Positions 52,855 to 62,039 of a stretch of DNA of 64,000 bases are shown one piece after another. A program made the translations under genes and the position numbers. Within the stretch, counting starts at the first letter, position 1; every line of letters begins with the position of its first letter. This DNA comes from JAFGPS01 sp964628465 (lineage in GTDB: Bacteria > Planctomycetota > Phycisphaerae > Sedimentisphaerales > Anaerobacaceae): contig CAZVOA010000002.1 of assembly GCA_964628465.1 (NCBI GenBank), positions 124,001-188,000 of the forward strand, written 5' to 3'. Below the pieces are notes generated by a model. It searched no databases. It saw only the letters and a program-made list of their open reading frames with translations, and was not told the DNA's origin.

Positions 52855-54624
52855 TTATTCGACCATAGTTCCTTTTACGATTTCATCGATAGTTGTAAGT
52901 CCGTCAAAAATAGCGGCTATACCATTTTCGCGAAGCAGTCTCATTCCAGCCTTTTGGCCGGCGGTACGCAATACATTAGTTGACGCCTGACTCATAATCA
53001 AATCGCGTATTTCATCGTTAAATACCATGATTTCAAATATTCCTACTCGACCTCGATAACCTGTTCCATTGCACTGTTTGCATCCGCGACCATAGAAAAA
53101 CTTTTTATCCCTGACATCATCAGGAGACAACCGTAAATCTGCCAATTGTGCTTCAGTTGGGTCAAATTGAGTTTTACAACCCAAACATATTCTTCGGACA
53201 AGTCTTTGAGCAACTATACCTTCAACCGTAGCTGTAATAAGAAATGGCTCAATACCCATATCCAAAAGTCGGGCTACCGAACTCGGAGCATCGTTGGTGT
53301 GCAGTGTTGTAAACACGATGTGACCTGTAAGAGATGCCTGAGCGGCAATTTGGGCTGTTTCAAGGTCACGAATTTCACCAACAAGGATAACATCAGGGTC
53401 CTGACGCAAAATAGCACGAAGACACCTTGCGAATGTAAGGCCGATAGCGGGCTTCATTTGGCATTGAATAAGACCGTCAACATCGTATTCAACTGGGTCC
53501 TCGGTCGTAATTATTTTCGTTTCAATATCATTTAATTCATTCAGCGCGGAATATAAAGTTGTTGTCTTTCCGCAACCTGTTGGTCCGGTAACAATGATAA
53601 TTCCATTCGGTTTTGTAATAAGTTTGTGTACTACCTCTGCTTCTTCGGGTCGCAATCCAAGCTCAGACATTTTATAACTTGCGTTTTTTCTATCCAGGAT
53701 ACGAAGCACAACGCTTTCGCCGAACATTGTGGGAAGAATAGCGACACGGAGGTCAACCGGATTGCCTTGCACTGTAAGAGAAATACGTCCGTCCTGAGGC
53801 AAACGTCTTTCCGCAATATCCAAATCCGCCATAACCTTAATACGGGAACTTAAAGCCGCCGCGATATACTTTGGCGGAGGAACCATTTCATAAAGTACGC
53901 CGTCGATACGATAACGCATTTTATACTCATTCTCAAACGGCTCAAAATGAATATCGGACGCTTTATCGCGAATTGCTTGCAGAAGAACAAGATTCAGGAG
54001 TTTTTTGACTGGATTGGACTCAGAAAGCTCTTTTAGCTCATCAAGGTCGATACTCTGGTTTCTGCCTTCGAATTCAGCAAGAAAACTATCACCCTGTATT
54101 TCATCAATTAATTCATTGATATTATCGTTCTGCTCCTTCTTTTCTTCGTAATATTTTGACAATGCCTGATCAAGCGCTTCGGAATCGGTGATTTTAGCGG
54201 TAACTTTGAAGCCCATTAAAGTGCTTAAATCGTCTGTAGCCCTGAAATTATCAGCGTTGTCAAGCACTACTATCAGCTCGTTTTTTTCCTTAATATACTC
54301 TACCGGCACAATATGATATGTTTTCGCCATTTGTTCCGGAACTTTTTCAATAACATCAGCGGGGATTTCAATTCCTTCGAGACTCATATACCCCATACCC
54401 CTCTGAGCCGCTAATGCTACTTGCAGTTGTTTTTGATCGACCAGACCAAGTTCAAGAAAGATTTGCCCCATCTTAATCTTGCCGTTTCGCTGCTGTTGTA
54501 TTTTCAGGCATTCATGAACTTTGTCTCTGCTTAAAACACCCATCTTAATGAGTATTCTGCCAATATTTCTACCCTTTAATTGTTCTACCGGTGGGAGTTT
54601 TTGTTGGCTGTTCGCATTTACCAT
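52855..54624 (-). CDS. gspE: GspE/PilB assembly ATPase
   Basis: 589 residues. The N-terminal N1E/GspE-N region (residues ~1-150) is followed by Walker A GPTGCGKTTTLY, the Asp box TTEDPVEYDVDG, Walker B VILVGEIRDLETA and the His box FTTLHTND, all intact. A tetracysteine zinc motif (CLGC and CNGTGYRGR with CKQC) lies near the C-terminus. It powers pilus/pseudopilus assembly. AGGAA lies eight bases before the ATG. First gene of the gspE-F-G-G-G-H-I-J-K operon. Confidence 0.95.
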   Translation of the reverse strand: MVNANSQQKLPPVEQLKGRNIGRILIKMGVLSRDKVHECLKIQQQRNGKIKMGQIFLELGLVDQKQLQVALAAQRGMGYMSLEGIEIPADVIEKVPEQMAKTYHIVPVEYIKEKNELIVVLDNADNFRATDDLSTLMGFKVTAKITDSEALDQALSKYYEEKKEQNDNINELIDEIQGDSFLAEFEGRNQSIDLDELKELSESNPVKKLLNLVLLQAIRDKASDIHFEPFENEYKMRYRIDGVLYEMVPPPKYIAAALSSRIKVMADLDIAERRLPQDGRISLTVQGNPVDLRVAILPTMFGESVVLRILDRKNASYKMSELGLRPEEAEVVHKLITKPNGIIIVTGPTGCGKTTTLYSALNELNDIETKIITTEDPVEYDVDGLIQCQMKPAIGLTFARCLRAILRQDPDVILVGEIRDLETAQIAAQASLTGHIVFTTLHTNDAPSSVARLLDMGIEPFLITATVEGIVAQRLVRRICLGCKTQFDPTEAQLADLRLSPDDVRDKKFFYGRGCKQCNGTGYRGRVGIFEIMVFNDEIRDLIMSQASTNVLRTAGQKAGMRLLRENGIAAIFDGLTTIDEIVKGTMVE

Positions 54625-54664
54625 GAGTATATTCCTATAAATATCATAACCTGATTCTTACTGT

Positions 54665-54693
54665 ATTATATATCATTAAAGCCTTTTTAGCAA
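54665..54693 (-). promoter_or_regulatory. Promoter of the gspE-pilin operon
   Basis: TTGCTA (54693-54688) and consensus TATAAT (54670-54665) are 17 bases apart, ~35 bases before the gspE start. Confidence 0.65.
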
Positions 54694-54806
54694 ACATATT
54701 ATCATATGGACATATAGTTATTCATACTATTAAAAATGCTTATTTTTTGTTGATAAACCCATTAAATATGTATGAAATACTTATCGGAAGGAAAAATATA
54801 AAAAGG

Positions 54807-55451
54807 TTATCTCATTACCCAGGTTTTTTCTTTATACTCAAGAGCAGCTCCGCCCAACGAAGAAGGATTACCCTTTATCCTATAATGTAAATCGAGAGTC
54901 TTCTTCAAATATATTTTCTTTTGCTCCGCATTCTGCTTTTTTGCTAAATTTGCAGGAGGTTCGATTTCGATAGTTTCGTTACTCAAACCGGTTATGTATA
55001 TATTAATGCTCTTTGCGTTAGAATCAAAATCAGGCCAAATTATGGCAATATCTTTTGTGTTATCCTGACCCTGTATGATTTTGGTATCAGTGCTGCCCAA
55101 AAGCTCAAGGAATGGATATGCTTTTTCGTGCCTTTCCTTTATTTTATCAAAAACCATTGATCCAACACCCTTCCCCGCGGGAATAATTTGAAATGTATCT
55201 GTAACTAATTCACATTTAGGGTAAAAACCGACATCTGCGCCCGAATTATTGGTTAATGTAAGTATAATGTACCAGAAACGAACGGGTTTTTTGTCCACAG
55301 AACTTTCAAGTACAATCTGCTGCGGATGAGTAAACGTGGTGTTTAATGTCCATTGGCTTGGACTCTGTACAACTGCGGGTTTAGGAGCCGCAAAAGAAAC
55401 GCATGTAAATGCTAACAGAAAAACTATTGTTCCATAAAGAGAACTTTTCAT
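54807..55451 (-). CDS. Secreted protein of unknown function
   Basis: 214 residues. A signal peptide (residues 1-21, FAA at the cleavage site) leads a beta-rich domain (VRFWYIILTLTNNSGADVGF; IAIIWPDFDSNAKSINIYI) with a lysine-rich helical segment (~180-195). No family is recognised. Its strands resemble Ig-like domains of proteins that sit at the outer membrane. It lies upstream of gspE on the same strand, but the promoter at 54665-54693 separates them. Confidence 0.65.
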   Translation of the reverse strand: MKSSLYGTIVFLLAFTCVSFAAPKPAVVQSPSQWTLNTTFTHPQQIVLESSVDKKPVRFWYIILTLTNNSGADVGFYPKCELVTDTFQIIPAGKGVGSMVFDKIKERHEKAYPFLELLGSTDTKIIQGQDNTKDIAIIWPDFDSNAKSINIYITGLSNETIEIEPPANLAKKQNAEQKKIYLKKTLDLHYRIKGNPSSLGGAALEYKEKTWVMR

Positions 55452-55658
55452 CCCATGGCCCTCGTCACATATATATTAAAGCTTATTTGTTACGAAAAAA
55501 CATAATTTCCATATAATACATATTTTACTATAAATGCACTTAAAAACCAAGAATATTTTCTCTATAAGGCATGAGTTATACAAATATATATCAATAAAAA
55601 CCCACTAACCATTCAATAGTCAACCTATTTTCGCCATTTCGACATAATTAAAAATCAA

Positions 55659-56102
55659 TTATCTGATATGTGTAATTCTTTTTGGCTGGTTTTTTTGAGG
55701 AATACCATTAATTCTGATATCTTTACGAGGCGTTTTGTCCGGCAGATATTCCTGGGGAATTTTGTATCCAAGCAGAACCAGAGCATTCCTGCTTATTTCC
55801 CCAGTTAAGTTATTGCGTTGCCTAAGCCCATCCTTGAAAACATCAAGTGCCTTTTTTTTCATTCTGCCCTGCATTTTTCTTAAGCCGTATGCGGAAGCGT
55901 TTTTGGCTGTTTCATTGAAATCGCCCAAAAAAATGCTTTTCAATATATCCAAACCATCTTCCTGCATCCACGACAGGTTAAAAGCGGCACGCCTTCTTAT
56001 CGAGGCGTTCGTAGAAAACAACTGCACCTTAAGCTTCTCAAGAAGCTCTTTTGACATTTCTTCTTTTTGTTCTTCTTTTATGTTGTTTGGCTCTGACTCC
56101 AT
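55659..56102 (-). CDS. Small HEAT-like repeat protein, paralogue B
   Basis: 147 residues. RRRAAFNLSWMQEDGLDILK, then GDFNETAKNASAYGLRKMQG and KKALDVFKDGLRQRN, parallel the gene at 29790-30248 along the core; only the N- and C-terminal tails differ. A basic tail (DKTPRKDIRINGIPQKNQPK) ends the protein. The gene is divergent from pilT. Function unknown; two copies 26 kb apart suggest a lineage-specific family. Confidence 0.75.
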   Translation of the reverse strand: MESEPNNIKEEQKEEMSKELLEKLKVQLFSTNASIRRRAAFNLSWMQEDGLDILKSIFLGDFNETAKNASAYGLRKMQGRMKKKALDVFKDGLRQRNNLTGEISRNALVLLGYKIPQEYLPDKTPRKDIRINGIPQKNQPKRITHIR

Positions 56103-56217
56103 AATTCACCCTCGATATATCGGTAAAAAAGGCTTTTTTTCTACAATATTTTTATTATAAAGATTAGCAGCCTAACGGCTTAAATTCTTTAAAATTGAAT
56201 TGGACGGCCTTCAAAGG

Positions 56218-56245
56218 TTGACAAATTTACATAAAACCTTATAAT
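56218..56245 (+). promoter_or_regulatory. Consensus promoter of pilT
   Basis: TTGACA (56218-56223) and TATAAT (56240-56245) are both perfect, 16 bases apart. The leader to the pilT ATG is ~120 bases. Confidence 0.7.
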
Positions 56246-56371
56246 ATAATGTAATAAGAGATTATATTTGCAAATCTTACGGTATGCGAATTACTCAACC
56301 AAACCCAAACTGCTTTTTACTTTTCAAAAGTAATAACATTTGGATATTAAACGTTGGAGATGGTGCTATTT

Positions 56372-57502
56372 ATGGATACCGAGCAACATGACGCTCATGA
56401 AACAAACATCACAAATGAGCCTAAAATAAATAAATATTTTAGAGCAGCTATAAAGAATCGCGCCAGTGATTTGCATCTAAAAGTCGGCCAGGTCCCAAAA
56501 TTACGTGTATTTGGAGAGCTTAAAAACACAAAAGGCGAAATAATAAACTCTAAATTGATGGAATCATTGGTATTCGAGATACTTACAACTCAACAAAAAG
56601 AAACTTTTCTACAAGAGGGAACGCTGGATTTTGCATATGAGGTTGATGGCGAAAGCCGTTTTAGAACTAACCTTTTCCGCCAAAGAGGAATGATAAGTCT
56701 CGTAGCAAGAAGAGTTGAAACAAATATACCTTCATTTGAAAATTTGCATCTGCCTGAAGTCTTAAAGACTATTTGTCAAAGCAGAAGCGGATTGATTCTT
56801 GTTGTAGGTCCGACAGGCTGCGGCAAAACAACTACTATCGCATCCATGATAAATTATATAAATTTAACTCGCCATTGCCATATAGTTACGATTGAGGACC
56901 CGATTGAATATTTATTCAAAGATGAAAAAGCAGTAGTCTCACAAAGAGAAATCGGGTTAGATACCAATAACTATACTGACGCGCTAACTTATCTAATGCG
57001 TCAGGACCCTGATGTAGTCTTTGTGGGTGAAGCACGAGATTTAAATACTATAACCGCGGGAATGAGAGCTGCCGAAACCGGGCACCTTGTTTTTGCAACA
57101 CTTCACTCTGCAAATGCATCACAAGCTATCCACAGGCTATTGGACTTGTTTCCACAAAATGAACGCGACCTCGTAAGACAAACATTAAGTCTGGCAATTC
57201 GCGCGATTGTAAGTCAGGCGTTGGTTCCATGTCTTGCTGAAGGAACTGACAGAGTCCCCGCGATGGAAATTTTAATAATTAACGCTGCCGCCAGAAAACT
57301 GATAACCGAAGGCAGAGAGGCGGATTTGCCAAGCGTAATTCGTTCATCTCAACATGAAGGTATGCAGGATCTTACATATGAATTGGTTAGATTAGTAAAA
57401 GAAGGTCTTATAGACCCTAAAGATGCTTATAAATTCGCACCAAATAAAGATGAATTAAAAATGGTGATGAAGGGCATAACAACAACAGATGGTATTTTAT
57501 AG
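56372..57502 (+). CDS. pilT: PilT-type retraction ATPase
   Basis: 376 residues. RASDLHLKVGQ is typical of PilT; Walker A GPTGCGKTTTIA, Asp box TIEDPIEYLF, Walker B VVFVGEARDLNTI and His box ATLHSANA are all intact. PilT disassembles type IV pili for twitching or DNA uptake. Start: ATG at 56372; a TTG at 56354 and an ATG at 56360 lie upstream in frame, but GGAG is too close to them. Its presence argues that the machine in this window is pilus-like and not only secretory. It is followed 14 bases later by the pseudo-ATPase. Confidence 0.92.
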   Translation: MDTEQHDAHETNITNEPKINKYFRAAIKNRASDLHLKVGQVPKLRVFGELKNTKGEIINSKLMESLVFEILTTQQKETFLQEGTLDFAYEVDGESRFRTNLFRQRGMISLVARRVETNIPSFENLHLPEVLKTICQSRSGLILVVGPTGCGKTTTIASMINYINLTRHCHIVTIEDPIEYLFKDEKAVVSQREIGLDTNNYTDALTYLMRQDPDVVFVGEARDLNTITAGMRAAETGHLVFATLHSANASQAIHRLLDLFPQNERDLVRQTLSLAIRAIVSQALVPCLAEGTDRVPAMEILIINAAARKLITEGREADLPSVIRSSQHEGMQDLTYELVRLVKEGLIDPKDAYKFAPNKDELKMVMKGITTTDGIL

Positions 57503-57516
57503 TTTTTCGGAGCATT

Positions 57517-59160
57517 ATGGACTTATTTTTAGCTTCTATAGTATTCGGCGGTTATATCTCGATAATAAAATATATTATCTTCGCAGCGGCGTTTATAGTA
57601 TGGCTGCCGCTCGTTAGCTGGATTCACAATGATTCAAAACCTTTGGAAATAAACACTCTGGTCTGGACTGTAGCCATCCTCTGTACCGGAGCAATCGGAA
57701 TTGTCGCATGGCTTTTAATTCCAATGTATATAGTTGGGTTGCTTTTGTTTGCTGTATTGGTTGGTACTGTATCATTAATTTATACAAAGCAGCGCAACGC
57801 AATGGTTTTAGATGCTGATCGTGTTTTAACTATTGATCATATTAAAAGCCTTCTTGTAAGCCAGGAAAAGAAGCTCGAAAGCCTTAAAGAATTTACATTT
57901 ATTACAGCAAATAAGAACGATGTTCCAATTCCTGAACCAAGAACAACCGATTTCTTCGGATATAAAACTGTTTATGAAATTATTAAGGATGCCTCTTGGC
58001 GAAGGGCGAGTACGGTGGCACTTACACCAACACCCCAGGAATATCAAATCGCTTACAATATCGATGGCTCTGTCGTTAAACAACCAAGCATACCAAGAGA
58101 TCAGGCGGAATACTTTCTGACATTTATAAAACATCTGTCTAATTTGGATATCAACGAAAAAAGAAAACCTCAAAAAGGTGTATTTAGAGTACATCGGAAC
58201 CAGGTTAAAAAAGATGCTGTGTGGGAAGTGACAACAGCAGGTTCAACCGCCGGAGAACAGGTCAGGCTTAAAAAAATAACACAGGAAGACCCAATCAGGG
58301 TAGATATGCTTGGACTTATGCCGGAACAACTCGAATTATTAAATAGTCTAAAGGAAAGAAAGCAGGGTTTGTTTATAATCAGCGGGCCTGAAAAGAGCGG
58401 CTTATCAACAACTTTATATGCTATGCTGAGAAATCATGATGCCTTCATGAATAGTATCAATACTCTCGAAAAGCAAACTTCGGAACCGTTACAAAATATC
58501 ACACAAAACACTTTCACTCTGACAGATACAGGTTCGACGACATACGCGAAAAAACTTTTATCTATTGTAAGAATGGGTTCTGATGTTCTTGGCGTATCCG
58601 ATTGCGAAGACGCAGAAACCGCACGTGTCGCCTGTAAAGCCGCGACTGATGGTTCTATTGTTTATCTCGTTATAAAAGCCGACAGCGTTGTTCAGGCTTT
58701 AAATAAAATGATGAAATATGTAGGTGACAGTTCCGTTTTGGCGCATAGTCTTATGTGCATAAGCAACCAGAGACTTGTGAGAAAGCTTTGTGACACTTGT
58801 AAAGAAGCATACGCGCCGGATAAAGAATTACTGCGTAAGTTTAATATTTCCGCCGAAAAGACCAAAGCTCTGTATCGCGCAGGAAAAGCTGTCTATGACA
58901 AACGCGGCAAACCGTCAACCTGCGAGCATTGCCAGGGAACAGGTTATTATGAAAGAACCGGCGTTTTTGAAATGATTGGAATTAACAATGAATTGGCGAA
59001 GATTATACAAACGCAACCTATGCCGGAAATCGCCAAGCAGCTAAGAAGAGCAAAAATGCTGTACATGCAGGAACAAATGTTAAGAAAAGTAATCAATGGA
59101 ACAACAACAATAAATGAAATGATAAGGATACTTCAGCCTAAAAGCAAACCGTCAACTTAA
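57517..59160 (+). CDS. Membrane-anchored GspE-like pseudo-ATPase
   Basis: 547 residues. Two or three N-terminal membrane segments (~3-33, ~45-90) precede a GspE-like fold. Catalytic motifs are lost: Walker A reads GPEKSGLST with Leu296 where GspE has the invariant Lys; the Asp-box region reads INTLEKQTSE; Walker B reads DVLGVSDCED; the His box reads YLVIKADS. The tetracysteine zinc motif (CDTC...CEHC) and YYERTGVFEM are kept. It therefore probably binds no ATP productively and may act as a structural or regulatory partner of GspE or PilT. A CGGAG site precedes the ATG. Cotranscribed with pilT. Confidence 0.85.
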   Translation: MDLFLASIVFGGYISIIKYIIFAAAFIVWLPLVSWIHNDSKPLEINTLVWTVAILCTGAIGIVAWLLIPMYIVGLLLFAVLVGTVSLIYTKQRNAMVLDADRVLTIDHIKSLLVSQEKKLESLKEFTFITANKNDVPIPEPRTTDFFGYKTVYEIIKDASWRRASTVALTPTPQEYQIAYNIDGSVVKQPSIPRDQAEYFLTFIKHLSNLDINEKRKPQKGVFRVHRNQVKKDAVWEVTTAGSTAGEQVRLKKITQEDPIRVDMLGLMPEQLELLNSLKERKQGLFIISGPEKSGLSTTLYAMLRNHDAFMNSINTLEKQTSEPLQNITQNTFTLTDTGSTTYAKKLLSIVRMGSDVLGVSDCEDAETARVACKAATDGSIVYLVIKADSVVQALNKMMKYVGDSSVLAHSLMCISNQRLVRKLCDTCKEAYAPDKELLRKFNISAEKTKALYRAGKAVYDKRGKPSTCEHCQGTGYYERTGVFEMIGINNELAKIIQTQPMPEIAKQLRRAKMLYMQEQMLRKVINGTTTINEMIRILQPKSKPST

Positions 59161-59218
59161 AACAGCTTGAAGCAATCGTATCATCGAATAAAGATTAATT
59201 AATAACCGGAGTTTTTTT

Positions 59219-60376
59219 ATGGCAAGTATCGCTGTATTGATAATAATGTTAGGATGTGCGGCATTACTATTTCTCAAAGGAACAGTAGTCAGGGCAATAG
59301 CGTCTATCTTCGTTGCAATTTTCGCGGTTATCGCGGCATTTGGCTTTTTTGAATTTCTCGCGAATTTTATAATCAGCCGGGCAGACAAAGGTTTTCTTGT
59401 TTCAATAGTAAATTTTGCGCAACCAATCTGTTTTACATTAATTTTTATTATTGTTTTCGCCGCTCTTCAAACACTCGCGGTATATTTAACTCGCGAAGAA
59501 GTGGATTTGGGTTTGTGGCCTGAAAGAGTCGGACGCGCGGTTTGCGGGCTTATTTTAGGCTTCATTATATCGGGTGTTGTTGTCACAGTTCTTGCGATGG
59601 TACCTTCCTTACCCATGAAATTACCATACGAACGTTTCGATGCGTCAAGCCTTAAAACAAACGAACCCAAAAAAGTCCTTTTCAACGCTGATGGTTTTGT
59701 CACTAACTTATTCAGCGCTGTTAGCAAAGGCTCGCTTAGCGGAAAAAGAAGTTTTTCTGTTCTTCATGCCAATTATCTTGACCAGATTTTTTTGAATAGA
59801 CTGACGGAAAATGTCTCGATATTAACCAGCTCTGCGCCCGCTATTTCAATTCCGGCTGAAAAAGCCGTTTGGCCGGCTTCAGAAGCGATTAAGACGCAAA
59901 TAAACGAGTTAAACACAAACGGAGAACTTAAGAATTCACCCGGCAAACCATCCGGCAGCTACACTCCGATGATTGTAAGAATTGCAATTAAAAGAAGCGC
60001 GATAAAAACCGAAGACAAAGTCTCAGCCGGGAAATTTACCGCTTCTCAACTCAGACTTATTTGCAAGAATAGCTCAGAGACGCAGAACCCTCTTACAGGC
60101 ACAGCAATAAACGTATATCCGGTTGGCCATCTCCGTTCGGCAAATCAAATGCAGGTGACTAAGGAAATCTCATTAGACAATAGCAGTTTTAACGATAACC
60201 CAACAAAAGAAATTGATTTTGTTTTCTGCATTCCAAATGGATATACACCTGTTCTTGCGAAACTGAAGTTAAACAGCGTTGCACAGATATCACAAAATGC
60301 AATCCTGAAAGACGCTTCAGAAGCTCCGCAGCCTGCAATCTTTTCTCAAAGAACAGAAGGTGACAATCAGGGATGA
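59219..60376 (+). CDS. CvpA-like membrane protein with extra soluble domain
   Basis: 385 residues. Four membrane segments (~3-20, 25-50, 65-90 and 105-130) match the CvpA/colicin V production family, whose members are usually ~160-180 residues. The remaining ~240 residues are soluble and beta-rich (MIVRIAIKRSAIKTEDKVSA; IDFVFCIPNGYTPVLAKLKL), with a basic N-terminal part. CCGGAG precedes the ATG. Third gene after pilT; whether it shares their function is unknown. Confidence 0.75.
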   Translation: MASIAVLIIMLGCAALLFLKGTVVRAIASIFVAIFAVIAAFGFFEFLANFIISRADKGFLVSIVNFAQPICFTLIFIIVFAALQTLAVYLTREEVDLGLWPERVGRAVCGLILGFIISGVVVTVLAMVPSLPMKLPYERFDASSLKTNEPKKVLFNADGFVTNLFSAVSKGSLSGKRSFSVLHANYLDQIFLNRLTENVSILTSSAPAISIPAEKAVWPASEAIKTQINELNTNGELKNSPGKPSGSYTPMIVRIAIKRSAIKTEDKVSAGKFTASQLRLICKNSSETQNPLTGTAINVYPVGHLRSANQMQVTKEISLDNSSFNDNPTKEIDFVFCIPNGYTPVLAKLKLNSVAQISQNAILKDASEAPQPAIFSQRTEGDNQG

Positions 60377-60460
60377 TTTCCCGCCGGATGTCCGTAATCC
60401 CAGTTTGGCGGATAATGACACAATTCTTTTGTTAAGCTAAAGAGAATCAGTGACTTGAAA

Positions 60461-60482
60461 TATAATCTGAAAAAAGATTATA
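60461..60482. terminator. Possible terminator hairpin between convergent genes
   Basis: TATAATCT (60461-60468) and AGATTATA (60475-60482) form an 8-bp stem with a six-base loop, and a run of T follows on the plus strand from ~60487. It lies between the convergent CvpA-like and 49-residue genes. Confidence 0.45.
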
Positions 60483-60530
60483 AGATGTTGTTTTTTTTTC
60501 AAGAGAGAAAAATATTATAAAACTCTGCCC

Positions 60531-60680
60531 TTAACAGCAAACCGCGAGTTCTTCCAAATCAAGCTCCATCAGATGCTCAAGGTATTCGTTGAGGTCTTCT
60601 TGTGAAAAAGTCGCGAGAAATTCAGGCTTGGCTGTTTTATTGATTTTACAAATGTAATCTATCAACTCTCTTTTTTCCAT
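60531..60680 (-). CDS. Small 49-residue acidic protein
   Basis: The reading frame begins MEKRELIDYICKINKTAKPE and continues through FLATFSQEDLNEYLEHLMEL to DLEELAVCC. AAGGAT lies 8-9 bases before the ATG. The sequence is helical, acidic in its second half and ends in two cysteines. It is too short for most gene finders. I recall nothing certain about its function; similar short planctomycete sequences may exist. The position, convergent with the CvpA-like gene, suggests an independent small gene. Confidence 0.65.
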   Translation of the reverse strand: MEKRELIDYICKINKTAKPEFLATFSQEDLNEYLEHLMELDLEELAVCC

Positions 60681-61083
60681 ATCAACATATCCTTATAAAC
60701 AACTGAAGAATCGAATTAGTTTCATTTTCTAATAACAATTCTCAAATTATCGACACTGCAAATACAATTACTTTAACCCCTTAAAATACAACTCAATACT
60801 CGTCCCATAACCTGAACCACCATATAAAGGGAGATGCATTAATTAACCACTACATATAGTGACACAAGAAAATCCTGCGATTTTACAAACAAATCAAGTC
60901 CAATAAAATCAAACCAACAGACCTATAACCACAATTTAAGAAAAAACAAAATATTTCTTTTTTTATACATTTTTTTAAATATGCAAAGATAAACTATTAA
61001 ATATTAACTCATCTCGAAGAAACGCGAACATTTTCATAAGAAACACTTATAATATATATAACCCACAGGATGTTCAACATAGC
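60681..61083. other. AT-rich intergenic region
   Basis: This ~400-base stretch is very AT-rich and holds no reading frame I can support. No terminator or RNA motif is clear. The promoter of the nfnA operon begins at 61084, directly after it. Confidence 0.5.
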
Positions 61084-61112
61084 TTGACAAAAATGGAATT
61101 TTTTGAGATAAA
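61084..61112 (+). promoter_or_regulatory. Promoter of nfnAB
   Basis: Consensus TTGACA (61084-61089) and GATAAA (61107-61112) are 17 bases apart, ~38 bases before the ATG at 61150. Confidence 0.55.
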
Positions 61113-61149
61113 TAGAAGTTCTTATTACATTTTTGTTCGGAATATTTAT

Positions 61150-61998
61150 ATGGCACATAAAATTGTATCGAAAAAACAGTTATCGAATGACGTTTTCACC
61201 GCTGAAATCGAGGCGCCGCTAATTGCTCAGGCGAGGCAGCCCGGCCAATTCGTGATTATTGGTATTAATAACGAATATTCAGAAAGAATTCCGCTGACAA
61301 TAGCCGGAGCAGATCCGAAAAAAGGAACTATTCAGCTTATCTGGCAAAGAGTGGGCAAAACAACCGCAGAGCTTTCAGAACTTAACGTTGGAGATACAAT
61401 CGCCAATGTAGCAGGACCTTTGGGAAAAGCAACACATCTGAAAAAGTTCGGTACTGTAGTTTGCGTCGGCGGCGGAATAGGAAACGCCCCGCTTCTGCCA
61501 ATCGCGACAGCACTAAAAGAATATGGAAACAAAATCATCAGCATACTCGGCGCAAGGAACAAAGAACTGCTTATTCTCGTGGATGAATTCGCGAAGATAA
61601 GCGATGAATTAATTGTCACTACCGATGACGGCTCATACGGACGAAAAACCTTAGTCACAGAACCTCTCAAAGAACTCTGTATGCGTAATCCGAAGCCGGA
61701 TCAGGCTTACGCAATCGGACCGGCTATTATGATGAAATTCTGCTGTGGTGTGACAAAACAATTCGATGTCCCTACAGAAGTGTCACTCAATACTATTATG
61801 ATTGATGGTACAGGTATGTGCGGCGGATGCCGAATCGAATACGACGGCAAGCCGAAATTTGTCTGCGTGGACGGCCCCGAATTCGACGGCCATAAAGTCA
61901 ATTTCGATTTGATGATGAAACGTCTCAGCGCATACAAAAACCTGGAACAAAGAGAACACGAAAAACATAAATGCAAAATCGGCCTGGATAAAAAATAA
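61150..61998 (+). CDS. nfnA: NfnA: sulfide/dihydroorotate dehydrogenase-like FAD/NAD protein
   Basis: 282 residues. FAD region RIPLTIAGADPKKGTIQLI, NAD region VVCVGGGIGNAPLLP and a C-terminal cysteine region (GTGMCGGCRIEY...KFVCVDGPEFDGH) for a 2Fe-2S cluster match the PyrK-like subunit of NfnAB (also called SudB). It partners with the next gene in NAD-dependent reduced ferredoxin:NADP oxidoreductase, which links ferredoxin, NAD and NADP pools in anaerobes. The ATG at 61150 matches the family's start; the longer TTG reading would begin inside the -35 box. Confidence 0.88.
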   Translation: MAHKIVSKKQLSNDVFTAEIEAPLIAQARQPGQFVIIGINNEYSERIPLTIAGADPKKGTIQLIWQRVGKTTAELSELNVGDTIANVAGPLGKATHLKKFGTVVCVGGGIGNAPLLPIATALKEYGNKIISILGARNKELLILVDEFAKISDELIVTTDDGSYGRKTLVTEPLKELCMRNPKPDQAYAIGPAIMMKFCCGVTKQFDVPTEVSLNTIMIDGTGMCGGCRIEYDGKPKFVCVDGPEFDGHKVNFDLMMKRLSAYKNLEQREHEKHKCKIGLDKK

Positions 61999-62039
61999 AT
62001 ACACGGTACATTCCGATTAATATACAGGATAATTTATAA

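Noticed and set aside
61084..61149. Upstream TTG start for nfnA
   Set aside because: It overlaps the TTGACA -35 box, and family alignment favours the ATG at 61150.
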